In this document: positions 29,034-38,955 of the stretch, one piece after another
How the letters are laid out: every line of letters starts with the position of its first letter
Position numbering within the stretch: position 1 is the stretch's first letter
DNA from: Simiduia aestuariiviva
GTDB lineage: Bacteria; Pseudomonadota; Gammaproteobacteria; Pseudomonadales; Cellvibrionaceae
NCBI RefSeq assembly: GCF_014192475.1
Contig: NZ_JACHXZ010000002.1
Coordinates: forward strand, 1-44,054
Direction of reading: 5' to 3'
DNA length: 44,054 nt
Position numbers and translations under genes: made by a program
The notes under the pieces: generated by a model
Seen by the model: the letters and a program-made list of their open reading frames with translations, nothing else
What the model was told of the DNA's origin: nothing
The model's database searches: none

Positions 29034-30893
29034 ATGACAAACTTACCAAAAGTTGAGCTCAACGCAGTCGTAGCTCAAGTTACGGAAAATATACGAACGC
29101 GCAGTCGAGGCAGTCGAGCGGACTACCTCGCGCGCATGGAAGCGCAGGCCGAGCAGGGCCCGCATCGCAAGACGCTACCCTGTGGAAATTTGGCACACGG
29201 TTTTGCCGCTTGTGGGCCGACGGATAAAGACCTGCTGTCCCAATCGGACGTGCCGAATATCGCCATTGTATCGTCTTATAACGACATGCTCTCAGCGCAT
29301 CAACCGTTTGAGGATACCCCCAAGCAGATTAAGAAAATCATTGCCGGCGCGGGAGGCGTTGCACAATTTGCCGGTGGTGTACCCGCTATGTGCGATGGCA
29401 TTACGCAGGGTATGGCTGGCATGGAGTTGTCACTTTTTTCACGTGACGTTATTGCCATGTCCACGGCTATCGCCCTGTCTCACAATATGTTTGATGGCGC
29501 TTTGTGTTTGGGTGTGTGTGACAAAATTGTACCGGGTCTGTTGATTGGCGCATTGTCATTTGGTCACTTGCCCATGATTTTTGTGCCAGCCGGCCCAATG
29601 CCCTCAGGTTTACCTAACGATGAAAAAGCGCGCGTTCGCCAGCTGTTTGCGCAGGGTAAGGTGGGGCGCGAAGAATTATTGGCCGCGGAGAGTGCTAGCT
29701 ATCATTCGCCTGGCACGTGCACCTTTTATGGCACCGCCAATTCCAACCAATTACTCATGGAAATTATGGGGTTGCACTTGCCGGGTGCATCATTTGTTAA
29801 TCCCAATACCCCATTGCGTGAAGCACTTACTTCAGCAGCAAGCGAGCAGGTGTTGAAGTTGGTTAAAGGCGGTGATGATTATCGCCCATTGGCAAAAGTG
29901 GTTGATGAGCGCGCAATTGTAAATGCGGTCGTTGGGCTGTTGGCTACGGGAGGGTCCACTAATCACACCATGCATTTGGTGGCCATGGCCGCCGCTGCGG
30001 GTATTCAACTGACGTGGGATGACTTTTCTGCGCTGTCTTCAGTGGTGCCGTCGTTAACCAAAATTTATCCAAACGGCGTGGCAGATATTAATCATTTTCA
30101 GGCTGCAGGTGGCATGGCCTATTTAATAGGAACGCTCCTAGATGCCGGTTTGTTGCACGAAGACGTGTTGACGACCTATGCCGAAACTGGGCTGAACGCC
30201 TATCGTCAAGAACCGCAACTGCGTGATGGAAAATTGCGCTGGGTACCCGGTCCGGCGGAGTCGCACGATACCAGTGTGTTGCGCTCTGCTGCCGATCCAT
30301 TTGCTGCCGACGGTGGCCTAAAAGTCTTAAAGGGTAATTTAGGGCGGGCGGTCATCAAGACCTCAGCAGTGAAGCCGGAATACCGAGTGCAAGAGGCGCC
30401 GGCGATTATCTTCCATAGCCAATCTGAATTCATTGAGGCCTTTCAGCGTGGAGAGTTGGATAAGGACTTTATCGCGGTGTTGCGCTATCAAGGGCCAAGA
30501 GCCAACGGTATGCCAGAGTTGCACAAGTTAGTACCCATACTGGGAAGCCTGCAGGACAAAGGCTTTAAAGTGGGTTTGGTTACCGATGGGCGCATGAGTG
30601 GTGCGTCGGGCAAGGTGGCGGCGGCGATTCATGTTACTCCTGAAGCCGCTGCAGGTGGCCTGATTGGTAAAATTCAAAATGGCGATGTTATTCGTATGGA
30701 TGGCGAAGCGGGCACGTTAGATGTGCTGGTTGATGAGGCTGCGTTTGGTGCGCGCATCGCCACTATGCCAGACCTGAGTGGCAATCAGTACGGATGCGGC
30801 CGAGAGCTTTTTGCCGCCTTGCGCACACAAGTCACGGGTGCCGCAATGGGCGCACGTAGTTTTGACTTTGACGTCAGCGAGGCCGATCAATGA
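29034..30893 (+). CDS. edd: Phosphogluconate dehydratase
   Basis: The product has 619 residues and dehydrates 6-phosphogluconate to 2-keto-3-deoxy-6-phosphogluconate. It belongs to the IlvD/Edd family with an iron-sulfur cluster; likely ligand cysteines lie in [10 protein letters not shown] and [15 protein letters not shown]. The C-terminal [18 protein letters not shown] is typical. The start ATG has AAGGGG upstream. It overlaps glk by four bases (ATGA), a sign of translational coupling. Confidence 0.96.
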   Translation: MTNLPKVELNAVVAQVTENIRTRSRGSRADYLARMEAQAEQGPHRKTLPCGNLAHGFAACGPTDKDLLSQSDVPNIAIVSSYNDMLSAHQPFEDTPKQIKKIIAGAGGVAQFAGGVPAMCDGITQGMAGMELSLFSRDVIAMSTAIALSHNMFDGALCLGVCDKIVPGLLIGALSFGHLPMIFVPAGPMPSGLPNDEKARVRQLFAQGKVGREELLAAESASYHSPGTCTFYGTANSNQLLMEIMGLHLPGASFVNPNTPLREALTSAASEQVLKLVKGGDDYRPLAKVVDERAIVNAVVGLLATGGSTNHTMHLVAMAAAAGIQLTWDDFSALSSVVPSLTKIYPNGVADINHFQAAGGMAYLIGTLLDAGLLHEDVLTTYAETGLNAYRQEPQLRDGKLRWVPGPAESHDTSVLRSAADPFAADGGLKVLKGNLGRAVIKTSAVKPEYRVQEAPAIIFHSQSEFIEAFQRGELDKDFIAVLRYQGPRANGMPELHKLVPILGSLQDKGFKVGLVTDGRMSGASGKVAAAIHVTPEAAAGGLIGKIQNGDVIRMDGEAGTLDVLVDEAAFGARIATMPDLSGNQYGCGRELFAALRTQVTGAAMGARSFDFDVSEADQ

Positions 30894-31897
30894 GTGCACT
30901 GGCTACCGTTAATAGTCCACTGGCCCAGACGGATGTATTTCCCTATGTGGTTGCCGATATCGGCGGCACTAATGCGCGTTGGGGGTTAGTTACCGGTGTG
31001 GATAGCGCCGGTAACTACAATATCGAAGCAATTCAAACCTTTGAAAATACATTGCACCCAAAGTTTGAAGATTCGCTTGCGGCGTATCTTGATAGCTTGA
31101 GGGGGGTGGAAGTAGCGCGCGTGTGTGTTGCGCTTGCAGGTCCCGTGTTGGGTGATCAAATAGAGATGACCAATATAAATTGGTCATTTTCCATTCGAGC
31201 AGTTGAAAAGGCTTTTTCACTGCGGAAATTACTTATTGTCAACGATTTTACTGCCTTGGCCTATGCCACCAGCGCGCTTTCGGAGGCCGATGTAATTCGG
31301 GTGAAACTCGGCACACAAAAAAATGCCCCGCGCGCGATCATCGGGCCCGGCACTGGCTTGGGCATGGCATCGCTGGTGCCGCTAGCTGGTAGATGGTTGC
31401 CTTTAAGTGGTGAGGGTGGACACACAGCCTTCGCTCCGCGTGGCGCTGAAGAGCTCGCATTGTGCGAACACTTGCAGCGTGAAATTGGCTACGTTTCAAA
31501 AGAAACGCTGTTATCCGGTGCGGGTATTGAGCGCATTTTCACGGGGTTAGCTGCGGTGCGTGGCCTCACTGTGGCGCCAATGTCAGCCGCAGAGATCAGT
31601 GGTATGGCAGCGCGCAAAGAGGATTCATTGGCGGTCGACACGCTCAACCTTTTTTGCGGCGTAATGGGGTCGGCAGCGGCTGACTTGGCGCTCACAGTCG
31701 GTGCCTTAGGTGGCGTTTATTTGGGCGGCGGAATACTGCCAAAAGTCCGTGAGTTTTTTCTGCAGAGCCCCTTCGTTGCGCGCTTTTGTGAAAAGGCGGT
31801 GATGTCCCACTACGTAGAGGACATTCCGGTATTTCTTATTGTGGCCGATGAGCCTGCGTTGATCGGCGCGGCGGCCTTGTTGGCCGAACATTCCTAA
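30890..31897 (+). CDS. glk: Glucokinase
   Basis: The product has 335 residues and phosphorylates glucose with ATP. The phosphate loop [11 protein letters not shown] is at residues 22-32; [12 protein letters not shown] holds the catalytic Asp, and [10 protein letters not shown] and [10 protein letters not shown] follow. This is the non-ROK bacterial glucokinase family. It overlaps edd by four bases. Its presence fits import of free glucose by the MFS transporter, without a phosphotransferase system. Confidence 0.95.
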   Translation: MSALATVNSPLAQTDVFPYVVADIGGTNARWGLVTGVDSAGNYNIEAIQTFENTLHPKFEDSLAAYLDSLRGVEVARVCVALAGPVLGDQIEMTNINWSFSIRAVEKAFSLRKLLIVNDFTALAYATSALSEADVIRVKLGTQKNAPRAIIGPGTGLGMASLVPLAGRWLPLSGEGGHTAFAPRGAEELALCEHLQREIGYVSKETLLSGAGIERIFTGLAAVRGLTVAPMSAAEISGMAARKEDSLAVDTLNLFCGVMGSAAADLALTVGALGGVYLGGGILPKVREFFLQSPFVARFCEKAVMSHYVEDIPVFLIVADEPALIGAAALLAEHS

Positions 31898-31900
31898 TTC

Positions 31901-32554
31901 ATGTTTAACACGAGCACATTTATGCACACTGCAATTGAACGCGTAGTCCAGGCCGCACCGGTGGTGCCGGTAATGGTGATCGAAAATATCGAACATGCCG
32001 TGCCTCTGGCAAAGGCATTGGTGGCGGGCGGATTGCCGGTTTTGGAGATTACCTTGCGCACCGAGTGTGCGCTGGAAGCCATTCGCTTGATTAAACGAGA
32101 GGTTGACGGTGCCATCGTAGGTGCAGGCACTGTCAATACGCCAGCCGACGTCGACCGAGCTGTGGCGGCAGGCTCTGAGTTCTTGGTATCCCCCGGCTCG
32201 ACGCCAGATCTCATTGATGCGGCAATCGCATCCGGCGTGCCCATATTGCCGGGCGTCAATTCACCCAGTGAAGTGATGGCATTGATGGCGCGTGGTTTCA
32301 AGTATTTGAAGTTTTTTCCGGCAGAGGCTGCCGGTGGCGTGCCCATGCTGAAATCCATAGGTGGGCCACTGCCGCAGGTAAAGTTTTGTCCGACCGGTGG
32401 CGTTAGCTTGAAAAATCTTAGCAGTTACCTGTCATTGCCGAATGTGGTGTGTGTGGGCGGATCGTGGATGGCGCCGGTAGAGCTGATGCGCAGCGGTGAT
32501 TGGTCTGCAATCGAAACCTTGGCGCGTGAAGCGCGTGCAGCGGCAGAGCAGTAA
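31901..32554 (+). CDS. eda: KDPG aldolase
   Basis: The product has 217 residues and cleaves 2-keto-3-deoxy-6-phosphogluconate to pyruvate and glyceraldehyde-3-phosphate. The Schiff-base lysine is in [14 protein letters not shown] (Lys137) and the acid/base Glu in VLEITLRTE (Glu49). The start ATG 31901 lies three bases after the glk stop but has no clear ribosome site; ATG 31922 is an alternative that would shorten the protein by seven residues. Translation coupling with glk would explain the first. Confidence 0.95.
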   Translation: MFNTSTFMHTAIERVVQAAPVVPVMVIENIEHAVPLAKALVAGGLPVLEITLRTECALEAIRLIKREVDGAIVGAGTVNTPADVDRAVAAGSEFLVSPGSTPDLIDAAIASGVPILPGVNSPSEVMALMARGFKYLKFFPAEAAGGVPMLKSIGGPLPQVKFCPTGGVSLKNLSSYLSLPNVVCVGGSWMAPVELMRSGDWSAIETLAREARAAAEQ

Positions 32555-32579
32555 TTTAATCATTGGTGCAAAGTTTATA

Positions 32580-32652
32580 GCGGGAATTAACGCAAATTTC
32601 CCGCGCGCACAACGGACCTATCCGTTGAATAGATTCCAGAGTCGGACCACCG
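32580..32652 (+). promoter_or_regulatory. Run of short hairpins between eda and gap
   Basis: Three stems follow one another: GCGGGAA with TTCCCGC (32580-32604), AACGGA with TCCGTT (32611-32626), and GTCGG with CCGAC (near 32640-32655). None has a T-tract, so they are not simple terminators. They may be an RNA-processing or stability element that sets gap expression apart from eda. No clear promoter or repressor palindrome was found here. Confidence 0.4.
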
Positions 32653-32729
32653 ACCATAACGTGTTTGGCCACCCGCGGTGCCAAATTACTTAAAGCAATT
32701 TGAACTAAGACAAGTTTCAGGGGTTAAAA

Positions 32730-33734
32730 ATGATTAAGGTCGCAATTAACGGTTATGGACGCATTGGACGCAATACCTTGCGTGCACTCTATGAAAGTGC
32801 GCTGGCCGATCAGATTAAAATCGTCGCTATTAATGACTTGGGTGATGCCAAACTCAATGCGCACTTAACACGCTACGATACTGTGCATGGAAAATTTTCC
32901 GGCACTGTTGAAGTTGATGGTAATGCCTTGATTATCAATGGCGATGTCATTCAAATTTTTTCAGAGCGCGACCCAAAGAATTTACCTTGGGGGCGGCTTG
33001 GCGTCGATGTCGTGTATGAGTGCACGGGCATTTTTACTAGCAAGGCCAAGGCGGGGGCACACATTCAAGCAGGTGCCAAAAAAGTTATTATTTCTGCGCC
33101 GGCTGCCGATGCTGATATCACTGTCGTCTATGGTGTGAATCACGACAAATTAACTAAAGATCATCAGATAATATCCAATGCCTCGTGCACCACTAACTGC
33201 CTGGCACCCATCGCCAAGGTGTTGAACGATAGCATTGGCATTGAGCAGGGCATGATGACCACGGTGCATGCCTATACTAATGATCAAAAACTAAACGATG
33301 TTTATCACGAAGATTTGTACCGGGCCCGAAGCGCCACTCAGTCAATGATTCCAACCAAAACCGGGGCTGCCAGCGCAGTCGGACTGGTATTGCCAGAGCT
33401 AAATGGCAAACTCGATGGAATGGCTGTGCGGGTGCCCACAATCAACGTCAGCTTGGTGGATTTTAACTTCCTTGCCAGCCGAGACACCTCTATCGAGGAA
33501 ATTAACGCTTTAATTAAGCAGGCCAGTGCTGGTGCTATGGTAAATGTGCTGGGTTACAATGATGAGCCTTTGGTCAGCATTGACTTCAATCACAACACCC
33601 ATTCTTCGGTATTTGACGCCAGCCAAACCAAGGTGAGTGGAAGGTGGGTCAAGGTAATGAGTTGGTATGACAACGAATGGGGTTTTTCAAACCGCATGCT
33701 CGATAACACCATTGCCTTGATGAATGCCAAGTAA
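32730..33734 (+). CDS. gap: Glyceraldehyde-3-phosphate dehydrogenase (type I)
   Basis: The product has 334 residues and oxidises glyceraldehyde-3-phosphate to 1,3-bisphosphoglycerate. The N-terminal NAD fold reads [15 protein letters not shown], with AINDLGD giving Asp36, which favours NAD. The catalytic Cys153 lies in [12 protein letters not shown] and the paired His in [16 protein letters not shown] precedes the ATG. It is 175 bases downstream of eda, in the same direction, and is followed by a terminator. With Eda upstream it takes the triose product into lower glycolysis. Confidence 0.97.
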   Translation: MIKVAINGYGRIGRNTLRALYESALADQIKIVAINDLGDAKLNAHLTRYDTVHGKFSGTVEVDGNALIINGDVIQIFSERDPKNLPWGRLGVDVVYECTGIFTSKAKAGAHIQAGAKKVIISAPAADADITVVYGVNHDKLTKDHQIISNASCTTNCLAPIAKVLNDSIGIEQGMMTTVHAYTNDQKLNDVYHEDLYRARSATQSMIPTKTGAASAVGLVLPELNGKLDGMAVRVPTINVSLVDFNFLASRDTSIEEINALIKQASAGAMVNVLGYNDEPLVSIDFNHNTHSSVFDASQTKVSGRWVKVMSWYDNEWGFSNRMLDNTIALMNAK

Positions 33735-33754
33735 CAAAGTCAAGTAATAGTGCC

Positions 33755-33779
33755 AAAGCCGTGTCAGTGCACGGCTTTT
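33755..33779 (+). terminator. Terminator after gap
   Basis: A 9-bp stem (AAAGCCGTG with CACGGCTTT, six-base loop) runs into TTTT. It separates gap from pyk. Confidence 0.75.
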
Positions 33780-33851
33780 CATTTGAGCGCTGCTTGGCGG
33801 CAGTGAATTTCGCGGGGCCATTCGGTTCCGCACACAAAGATAAATAACGGA

Positions 33852-35306
33852 ATGGCTATGTTGCGAAGAACAAAAATTGTATCCACCCTGGGCCCAGCAA
33901 CCGATGATCCTGCGGTGCTAGAAAAATTGATTGTCGCCGGCGTGGATGTTGTTCGTTTAAACTTCTCCCACGGGCAGCCGGAAGACCACCAGCTAAGAGC
34001 TGATCTCGTACGTGAGTTAGCCGCTAAACACAATCGCCATGTTGCCGTCTTGGGCGACCTCCAGGGTCCAAAGATTCGTATTGCCCGCTTTAAAGAAGGC
34101 AAAATAGAGCTGCAAAAAGGCGATAAATTTTTCTTGGATGCTGCGCTGGATGTTAATGCCGGCGATCAGCAGGGTGTGGGTATCGATTACAAAGAGCTGC
34201 CCACAGATTCTCGCTCGGGTGATGTGCTGCTGCTAGACGATGGTCGTGTGGTGTTTGAAGTGGACCAAGTCGTTGGCTCCAGGATTTTCTGCACTGTCAC
34301 AGTGGGTGGCGTGCTGTCTAACAATAAAGGTATCAATCGCCAAGGGGGCGGCCTGTCAGCCCCAGCGCTGACCGACAAAGATCACCGCGATATAGAGCTG
34401 GCCGCGAAAATTGGCGTGGATTATTTGGCGGTGTCTTTTCCCCGTAAAGCCAGCGATATTCATCGCGCGCGCGATCTACTGGTTCGCGCCGGCGGCAATG
34501 CCCGCATTGTAGCCAAAATTGAACGCGCAGAAACCGTTAACGATACCGACTGTCTGGATGACATTATTTGCGCGTCCGATGCAGTCATGGTTGCGCGTGG
34601 TGATTTGGGTGTTGAAATTGGTGATGCAGCGCTGATTGGTGTTCAGAAAGATCTTATTTCACGCGCGCGCAAACTGAACAAGGTTGTCATCACTGCGACG
34701 CAGATGATGGAGTCGATGATCAATAGCCCCTTGCCGACGCGCGCAGAAGTATTCGATGTGGCAAATGCCGTGTTGGATGGAACTGATGCAGTGATGTTGT
34801 CAGCGGAGACCGCTGCGGGCAAATACCCTGTTGAAACAGTCGAGGCCATGGCGCGCGTTATTCTGGGCGCGGAAACTCATCCTAAGGCCGTGTCCTCTGT
34901 GGATTCCTTCGATGTTAATTTGGCGTCGGTGGATCAGGCTATCGCCATTTCTGCGATGTTTGCCGCCAGTCGCATGCAGGGCGTTAAGGCCATTATTTGT
35001 ATGACCGAATCGGGTAGCACGCCCTTGTTGATGTCCCGTATTCGCAGCGGCTTACCCATATTTGCATTTTCCCGTCAGCCGGAAACGCAGGCGCGCGTGG
35101 CACTGTTTCGCGGTGTGCATACGATACCATTTGATAACGAAAAAGTGGCCAGTGAGCTGGTTAACCAAAGCGCTGTGGACGAGCTCAAGTCTCGCGGGAT
35201 CGTCGCGGATGGCGATTTGGTGGTGATAACCAAGGGCGACTTTATGAACGTCTTGGGTGGTACTAACACCATGAAAATTGTGCGTGTGGGGCAGGCTGTA
35301 AAATAG
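33852..35306 (+). CDS. pyk: Pyruvate kinase
   Basis: The product has 484 residues and converts phosphoenolpyruvate and ADP to pyruvate and ATP. Motifs are [14 protein letters not shown] and RLNFSHG near the N-terminus, [11 protein letters not shown], then [21 protein letters not shown] and [12 protein letters not shown]. The resemblance is to the PykA (type II) branch. The start ATG is preceded by AACGGA; ATG three codons inside would also fit. It completes the route to pyruvate on the glyceraldehyde-3-phosphate branch, except for the pgk, gpm and eno steps, which are not in the window. Confidence 0.96.
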   Translation: MAMLRRTKIVSTLGPATDDPAVLEKLIVAGVDVVRLNFSHGQPEDHQLRADLVRELAAKHNRHVAVLGDLQGPKIRIARFKEGKIELQKGDKFFLDAALDVNAGDQQGVGIDYKELPTDSRSGDVLLLDDGRVVFEVDQVVGSRIFCTVTVGGVLSNNKGINRQGGGLSAPALTDKDHRDIELAAKIGVDYLAVSFPRKASDIHRARDLLVRAGGNARIVAKIERAETVNDTDCLDDIICASDAVMVARGDLGVEIGDAALIGVQKDLISRARKLNKVVITATQMMESMINSPLPTRAEVFDVANAVLDGTDAVMLSAETAAGKYPVETVEAMARVILGAETHPKAVSSVDSFDVNLASVDQAIAISAMFAASRMQGVKAIICMTESGSTPLLMSRIRSGLPIFAFSRQPETQARVALFRGVHTIPFDNEKVASELVNQSAVDELKSRGIVADGDLVVITKGDFMNVLGGTNTMKIVRVGQAVK

Positions 35307-35318
35307 GTGCGTTATGCG

Positions 35319-35342
35319 GCCGCGCACCATCTGGTGGGCGGC
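35319..35342 (+). terminator. Hairpin after pyk, possible weak terminator
   Basis: An 11-bp stem with one mismatch (GCCGCGCACCA with TGGTGGGCGGC) is followed only by TAATTT. It may act as a weak terminator or allow read-through into the repressor gene. Confidence 0.45.
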
Positions 35343-35375
35343 TAATTTGGTATCTGCAGAGATAGGAAATCGTGC

Positions 35376-36377
35376 GTGGCAAAGGCAACTATTGATGATG
35401 TGGCGGCATTGGCCGGTGTGTCGATAAAGACCGTATCCCGTGTCGTCAATCGCGAACCCAATGTTCGCGCGGCAACAAGAGACAAAGTGCAGCAGGCGAT
35501 TGATAAGTTGGGGTATCACCCCAGTCAGTCGGCTCGAAGTTTGGCAAGCAACCGCTCTTTCCTGATTGCATTGTTGTACGACAACCCTTCAGCCAGTTAC
35601 GTTATTGACGTACAAAACGGCATTTTGGCCGAATGTAAACCTGCGGGATACGATTTGCTTATCCACCCTTGCGATCACACCGACGGGGATTTGGAGCAGC
35701 AGGTCGCGAATCTTATTCGGCAGTCGCGAGTAGATGGTGTGGTGCTAACTCCGCCTCTATCTGACAATGAAAACCTTGTGCGCAGGCTTATTGGAATGCA
35801 TATTCCGGTGGTGGTGATAGCGCCGGCAGATGATAGCTTACCGTGCTCGAGTGTCATGACGAACGACGAAGAGGCCGCATTCGCAATGACCACCCGTCTC
35901 ATTGAGAAAGGCCATCAGCGCATCGGCTATATTTTGGGTCACCCAGACCACAAGGCCATGGCTAATCGGTACCAAGGGTACCGAAAGGCGTTGATGTATC
36001 AGGGAATTCCCGTGGACGCCAAGTTAGTGGTGCAAGGCCTTAATAGTTTCGAGTCGGGTTACTATGCAGCGGAAAAACTGTTGTTGTCCAATAATCCACC
36101 GTCAGCAATTTTCGCGTCAAATGACGAAATGGCTGCAGGCGCCATTAAATTAGCCCATAAATTAGGGCGTAAAATTCCCAGTGAGGTGGCGGTCGCAGGG
36201 TTCGATGATATTCCTGCCGCTGAACAAATATGGCCCGGTTTGACCACTGTTCGGCAGCCCATCGCCACCATGGCCCAACAAGCCGCGCAATTGTTATTAT
36301 TGCAATTAAAGTCTGCAGACACCCCCGTTCAGTATCAGCGTGTAAAGTCTTCGCTAATCCAGCGCGAATCTGTGTAA
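35376..36377 (+). CDS. LacI-family transcriptional regulator, likely regulator of the ED cluster
   Basis: The product has 333 residues. The N-terminal helix-turn-helix reads TIDDVAALAGVSIKTVSRVV, with the hinge helix SQSARSLAS further on. The rest is a periplasmic-binding-like effector domain (ILGHPDHKAMANRYQGY, IFASNDEMAAGAIKLA, VAGFDDIPAAEQIWPGLTTV). The start is GTG 35376 with AGGAA upstream. It closes the sugar cluster and is the only LacI-type protein in the window, so it probably reads the TGACAGCGCTGTCA sites at 26549 and 26733. The effector is probably a sugar or a pathway intermediate; none can be named from sequence. Confidence 0.93.
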   Translation: MAKATIDDVAALAGVSIKTVSRVVNREPNVRAATRDKVQQAIDKLGYHPSQSARSLASNRSFLIALLYDNPSASYVIDVQNGILAECKPAGYDLLIHPCDHTDGDLEQQVANLIRQSRVDGVVLTPPLSDNENLVRRLIGMHIPVVVIAPADDSLPCSSVMTNDEEAAFAMTTRLIEKGHQRIGYILGHPDHKAMANRYQGYRKALMYQGIPVDAKLVVQGLNSFESGYYAAEKLLLSNNPPSAIFASNDEMAAGAIKLAHKLGRKIPSEVAVAGFDDIPAAEQIWPGLTTVRQPIATMAQQAAQLLLLQLKSADTPVQYQRVKSSLIQRESV

Positions 36378-36387
36378 GCCCACCGAT

Positions 36388-36729
36388 TTATAGCAACTCA
36401 CTATCGTCCAAAAAATTGTCTTCACGCTGCTGAAGGTGGGAGCGCAGCCGCTCTCGGTCGAGTAGTTTTTTCTGGACAACTGGCGGTAGATCGGTAAATA
36501 AAATCAAATTTTTATTCACCAGCAGGTGTATCAAATCCTCTGTGACCCTGGCTATGTCCTGATCAGACTCCGCCAGCGCGCGCTTGTAGGCATCCGGTGC
36601 GGGGTGAGTGGATTGGGCTAAAAAACGCTCAACCTCTGGGTGGTCGCTGGAAAGCTGCTCGCTGGCTTCGTCTGCGGTGCCGTGAAGGCTGACGATTCGA
36701 CCCATTGTGTCGCGTTTTACGAAGGGCAT
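36388..36729 (-). CDS. Small uncharacterised protein of a conserved gammaproteobacterial family
   Basis: The product has 113 residues from ATG 36729, beginning MPFVKRDTMGRIVSLHG. The C-terminal half, with VTEDLIHLLVNKNLILFTDL and PPVVQKKLLDRERLRSHL, matches a family I recall being auto-labelled 'tryptophan synthase subunit beta like'; nothing here looks like TrpB, which has about 400 residues. It is soluble and has no catalytic motif. An in-frame ATG at 36780 would add 17 unrelated residues. It is convergent with the LacI gene and divergent from the secretion ABC transporter, so it may share a control region with the latter. The function is unknown. Confidence 0.78.
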   Translation of the reverse strand: MPFVKRDTMGRIVSLHGTADEASEQLSSDHPEVERFLAQSTHPAPDAYKRALAESDQDIARVTEDLIHLLVNKNLILFTDLPPVVQKKLLDRERLRSHLQQREDNFLDDSELL

Positions 36730-36792
36730 ATGTTGACCTATAACGGGGCTTAATAGACTATGCTGAGTTAACGTGTACACAAGAGCATAGCA

Positions 36793-38955
36793 ATGAATTC
36801 AGAGGCCTTGGTAGATCCGAACCCTGACATTAGCACCCAACATCAAGATCCGCTGCTCGATTGTTTATTAATGTTGGCCAAGCGCGAGCACCATCAGTGC
36901 TCCGCCACGTCGCTGATTGCCGGTTTACCTCTCGTCAATAACTGTTTAACCCCAGAGTTATTCGTGCGCGCCGCTAAACGTGCCGGCTTGTCCGCTAAAG
37001 TCGTGCAGCGCAAACTCGATGCTATCCCCTCCTTGGTTTTGCCTGTGGTTCTATTGTTGGAGGAAAATCAGGCGGTTATTTTGCTGGAGCGACTGCCAAG
37101 CGGTGAGTTGCGACTACTCGACAGCCACTCGGAAGGGGAGATCATCACTACAGAGTCAGAATTGGCTGCAAGCTATAGCGGTTACAGCATCTACTGCAAA
37201 CCTGAGCACCGCTATGATGAACGCACGGAAAACCTGTCTAAAGATCATCAAGGTCACTGGTTTTGGCGTGTCATTGGCCAGTCTTGGCGGATCTATCGCG
37301 ATGTGCTGATTGCCTCTGTATTAATTAATCTATTTGCCTTGGCAAACCCGCTGTTTGTGATGAATGTCTATGATCGGGTAGTGCCTAACGATGCGTTGGA
37401 AACCTTGTGGGTTTTGGCTATCGGTGTTTGTTTGGTGTACGGCTTTGACTTGATACTTAAATTACTGCGCAATTATTTTATTGAGGTGGCCGGTAAAAAG
37501 GCCGATGTGCAGTTGTCTGCATTTATATTCGAGCGCGTGTTGGGTGCACGGTACGAAGCGCACCCGCAGTCGGTCGGCGTTTTTGCCAGCCAACTGCGCG
37601 ATTTTGAATCCATACGCAGCTTTATCACCAGCACAACGGTCACCGCATTTGTGGATTTGCCCTTTACGCTGCTTTTTTTGTTGGTCATTGGGTATATCGG
37701 CGGGCCATTGGTGTGGGTTCCCTTGGCCGCCATTCCCGTCATTCTGTTATTTTCGCTGGTTATGCAACGCAAACTGGGCGTGGCCGTCGAGGAAACCTAC
37801 CGTTCTTCGGCGCAAAAGAATGCCACATTGGTGGAGACGTTAACCGCGCTTGAGACCGTGAAATTGATTGGCGCAGAAGGCAAATTGCAGCGCCTGTGGG
37901 AAAAATCTGTGGGCCACCTGGCGCAATGGGGGCAGCAGGTTCGGCTATTGTCAGCCACCACAACAGTGGGGGCTGGCGCCATCCAGCAACTCGCTGCAGT
38001 GGTGCTAGTGATCGTTGGGGTGTACGAAATCGCGGCGAAAGACCTCACCATGGGCGGCCTCATTGCCTGTGTTATGTTGTCGGCAAGGGCCATGGCCCCC
38101 ATGGCTCAAGTGGCAGGCTTAATGGTGAACTACCATCAAACCAAAACCGCCTTGGACTCCTTAGAAGAAATCGTTAGCAAGCCGCAGGAGCGCAATGAGC
38201 AAAAGCCTTTTGTTCAGCGCAATGACATCCGTGGGGCCATCGCGTTTGACGCCGTGAATTTTGCCTATCCAGAAGAAAAACAGTGGGCCGTGCACAATGT
38301 CAGTTTCAAAATTGCGCCGGGTGAGCACGTGGCCATTATTGGCCGGATTGGTTCCGGAAAAAGTACCGTCCAAAAACTGATGACGGGCTTGTATCGACCA
38401 ACCCAGGGCGCGGTGCTGGTGGATGGCATTGATCTCAGTCAGGTTGATCCGTCTGAGTTGCGCGCGCACATTGGCTCTGTGCCGCAAGACGTCACACTGT
38501 TTTTCGGCACTATTCGCGAGAATATTGTCTATGGAAATCCATTAGCCACGGATGCCGATCTTCTGCGCGCAGCTGAGTTGAGTGGCGTTGCTGAGTTTGC
38601 CAACCGACATCCCCAGGGGCTCGACCGTCAAGTGGGTGAGCGAGGTGCCGCTTTGTCTGGTGGACAGCGACAAAGTATTGCGATTGCCAGAGCCATCTTG
38701 AACGCGCCGCCGATCTACATTCTGGACGAACCTAGCACCGCCATGGATAACAGCACAGAAGAGCGTTTGAAGCGCCACCTGACGGATTTAACTGAAGGGC
38801 GCACCCTTATTGTGGTGACGCATAAAACCTCACTGTTGTCACTGGTGGATCGAATCATCGTCTTGGATCAAGGTCGATTGGTGGCCGATGGACCGAAAGA
38901 CGCGGTGTTAGAAGCATTGAAGAAGGGGCAGTTACGTGTTGCGACGGCTCACTGA
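36793..38955 (+). CDS. lapB: Type I secretion ABC transporter, LapB-like
   Basis: The product has 720 residues. The N-terminal 130 residues form a C39-peptidase-like domain of the non-cleaving kind seen in adhesin exporters (SATSLIAGLPLVNNCLTPEL). About five to six membrane segments follow at residues 165-440, and then the ATPase, with Walker A IIGRIGSGKST near residue 516, signature LSGGQRQSIAIARA, and IYILDEPSTAMD. It lies in the inner membrane and powers export of the adhesin encoded at 42011 together with LapC and the TolC-like protein. AAGAG precedes the ATG. The next gene overlaps its end by 20 bases. Confidence 0.93.
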   Translation: MNSEALVDPNPDISTQHQDPLLDCLLMLAKREHHQCSATSLIAGLPLVNNCLTPELFVRAAKRAGLSAKVVQRKLDAIPSLVLPVVLLLEENQAVILLERLPSGELRLLDSHSEGEIITTESELAASYSGYSIYCKPEHRYDERTENLSKDHQGHWFWRVIGQSWRIYRDVLIASVLINLFALANPLFVMNVYDRVVPNDALETLWVLAIGVCLVYGFDLILKLLRNYFIEVAGKKADVQLSAFIFERVLGARYEAHPQSVGVFASQLRDFESIRSFITSTTVTAFVDLPFTLLFLLVIGYIGGPLVWVPLAAIPVILLFSLVMQRKLGVAVEETYRSSAQKNATLVETLTALETVKLIGAEGKLQRLWEKSVGHLAQWGQQVRLLSATTTVGAGAIQQLAAVVLVIVGVYEIAAKDLTMGGLIACVMLSARAMAPMAQVAGLMVNYHQTKTALDSLEEIVSKPQERNEQKPFVQRNDIRGAIAFDAVNFAYPEEKQWAVHNVSFKIAPGEHVAIIGRIGSGKSTVQKLMTGLYRPTQGAVLVDGIDLSQVDPSELRAHIGSVPQDVTLFFGTIRENIVYGNPLATDADLLRAAELSGVAEFANRHPQGLDRQVGERGAALSGGQRQSIAIARAILNAPPIYILDEPSTAMDNSTEERLKRHLTDLTEGRTLIVVTHKTSLLSLVDRIIVLDQGRLVADGPKDAVLEALKKGQLRVATAH

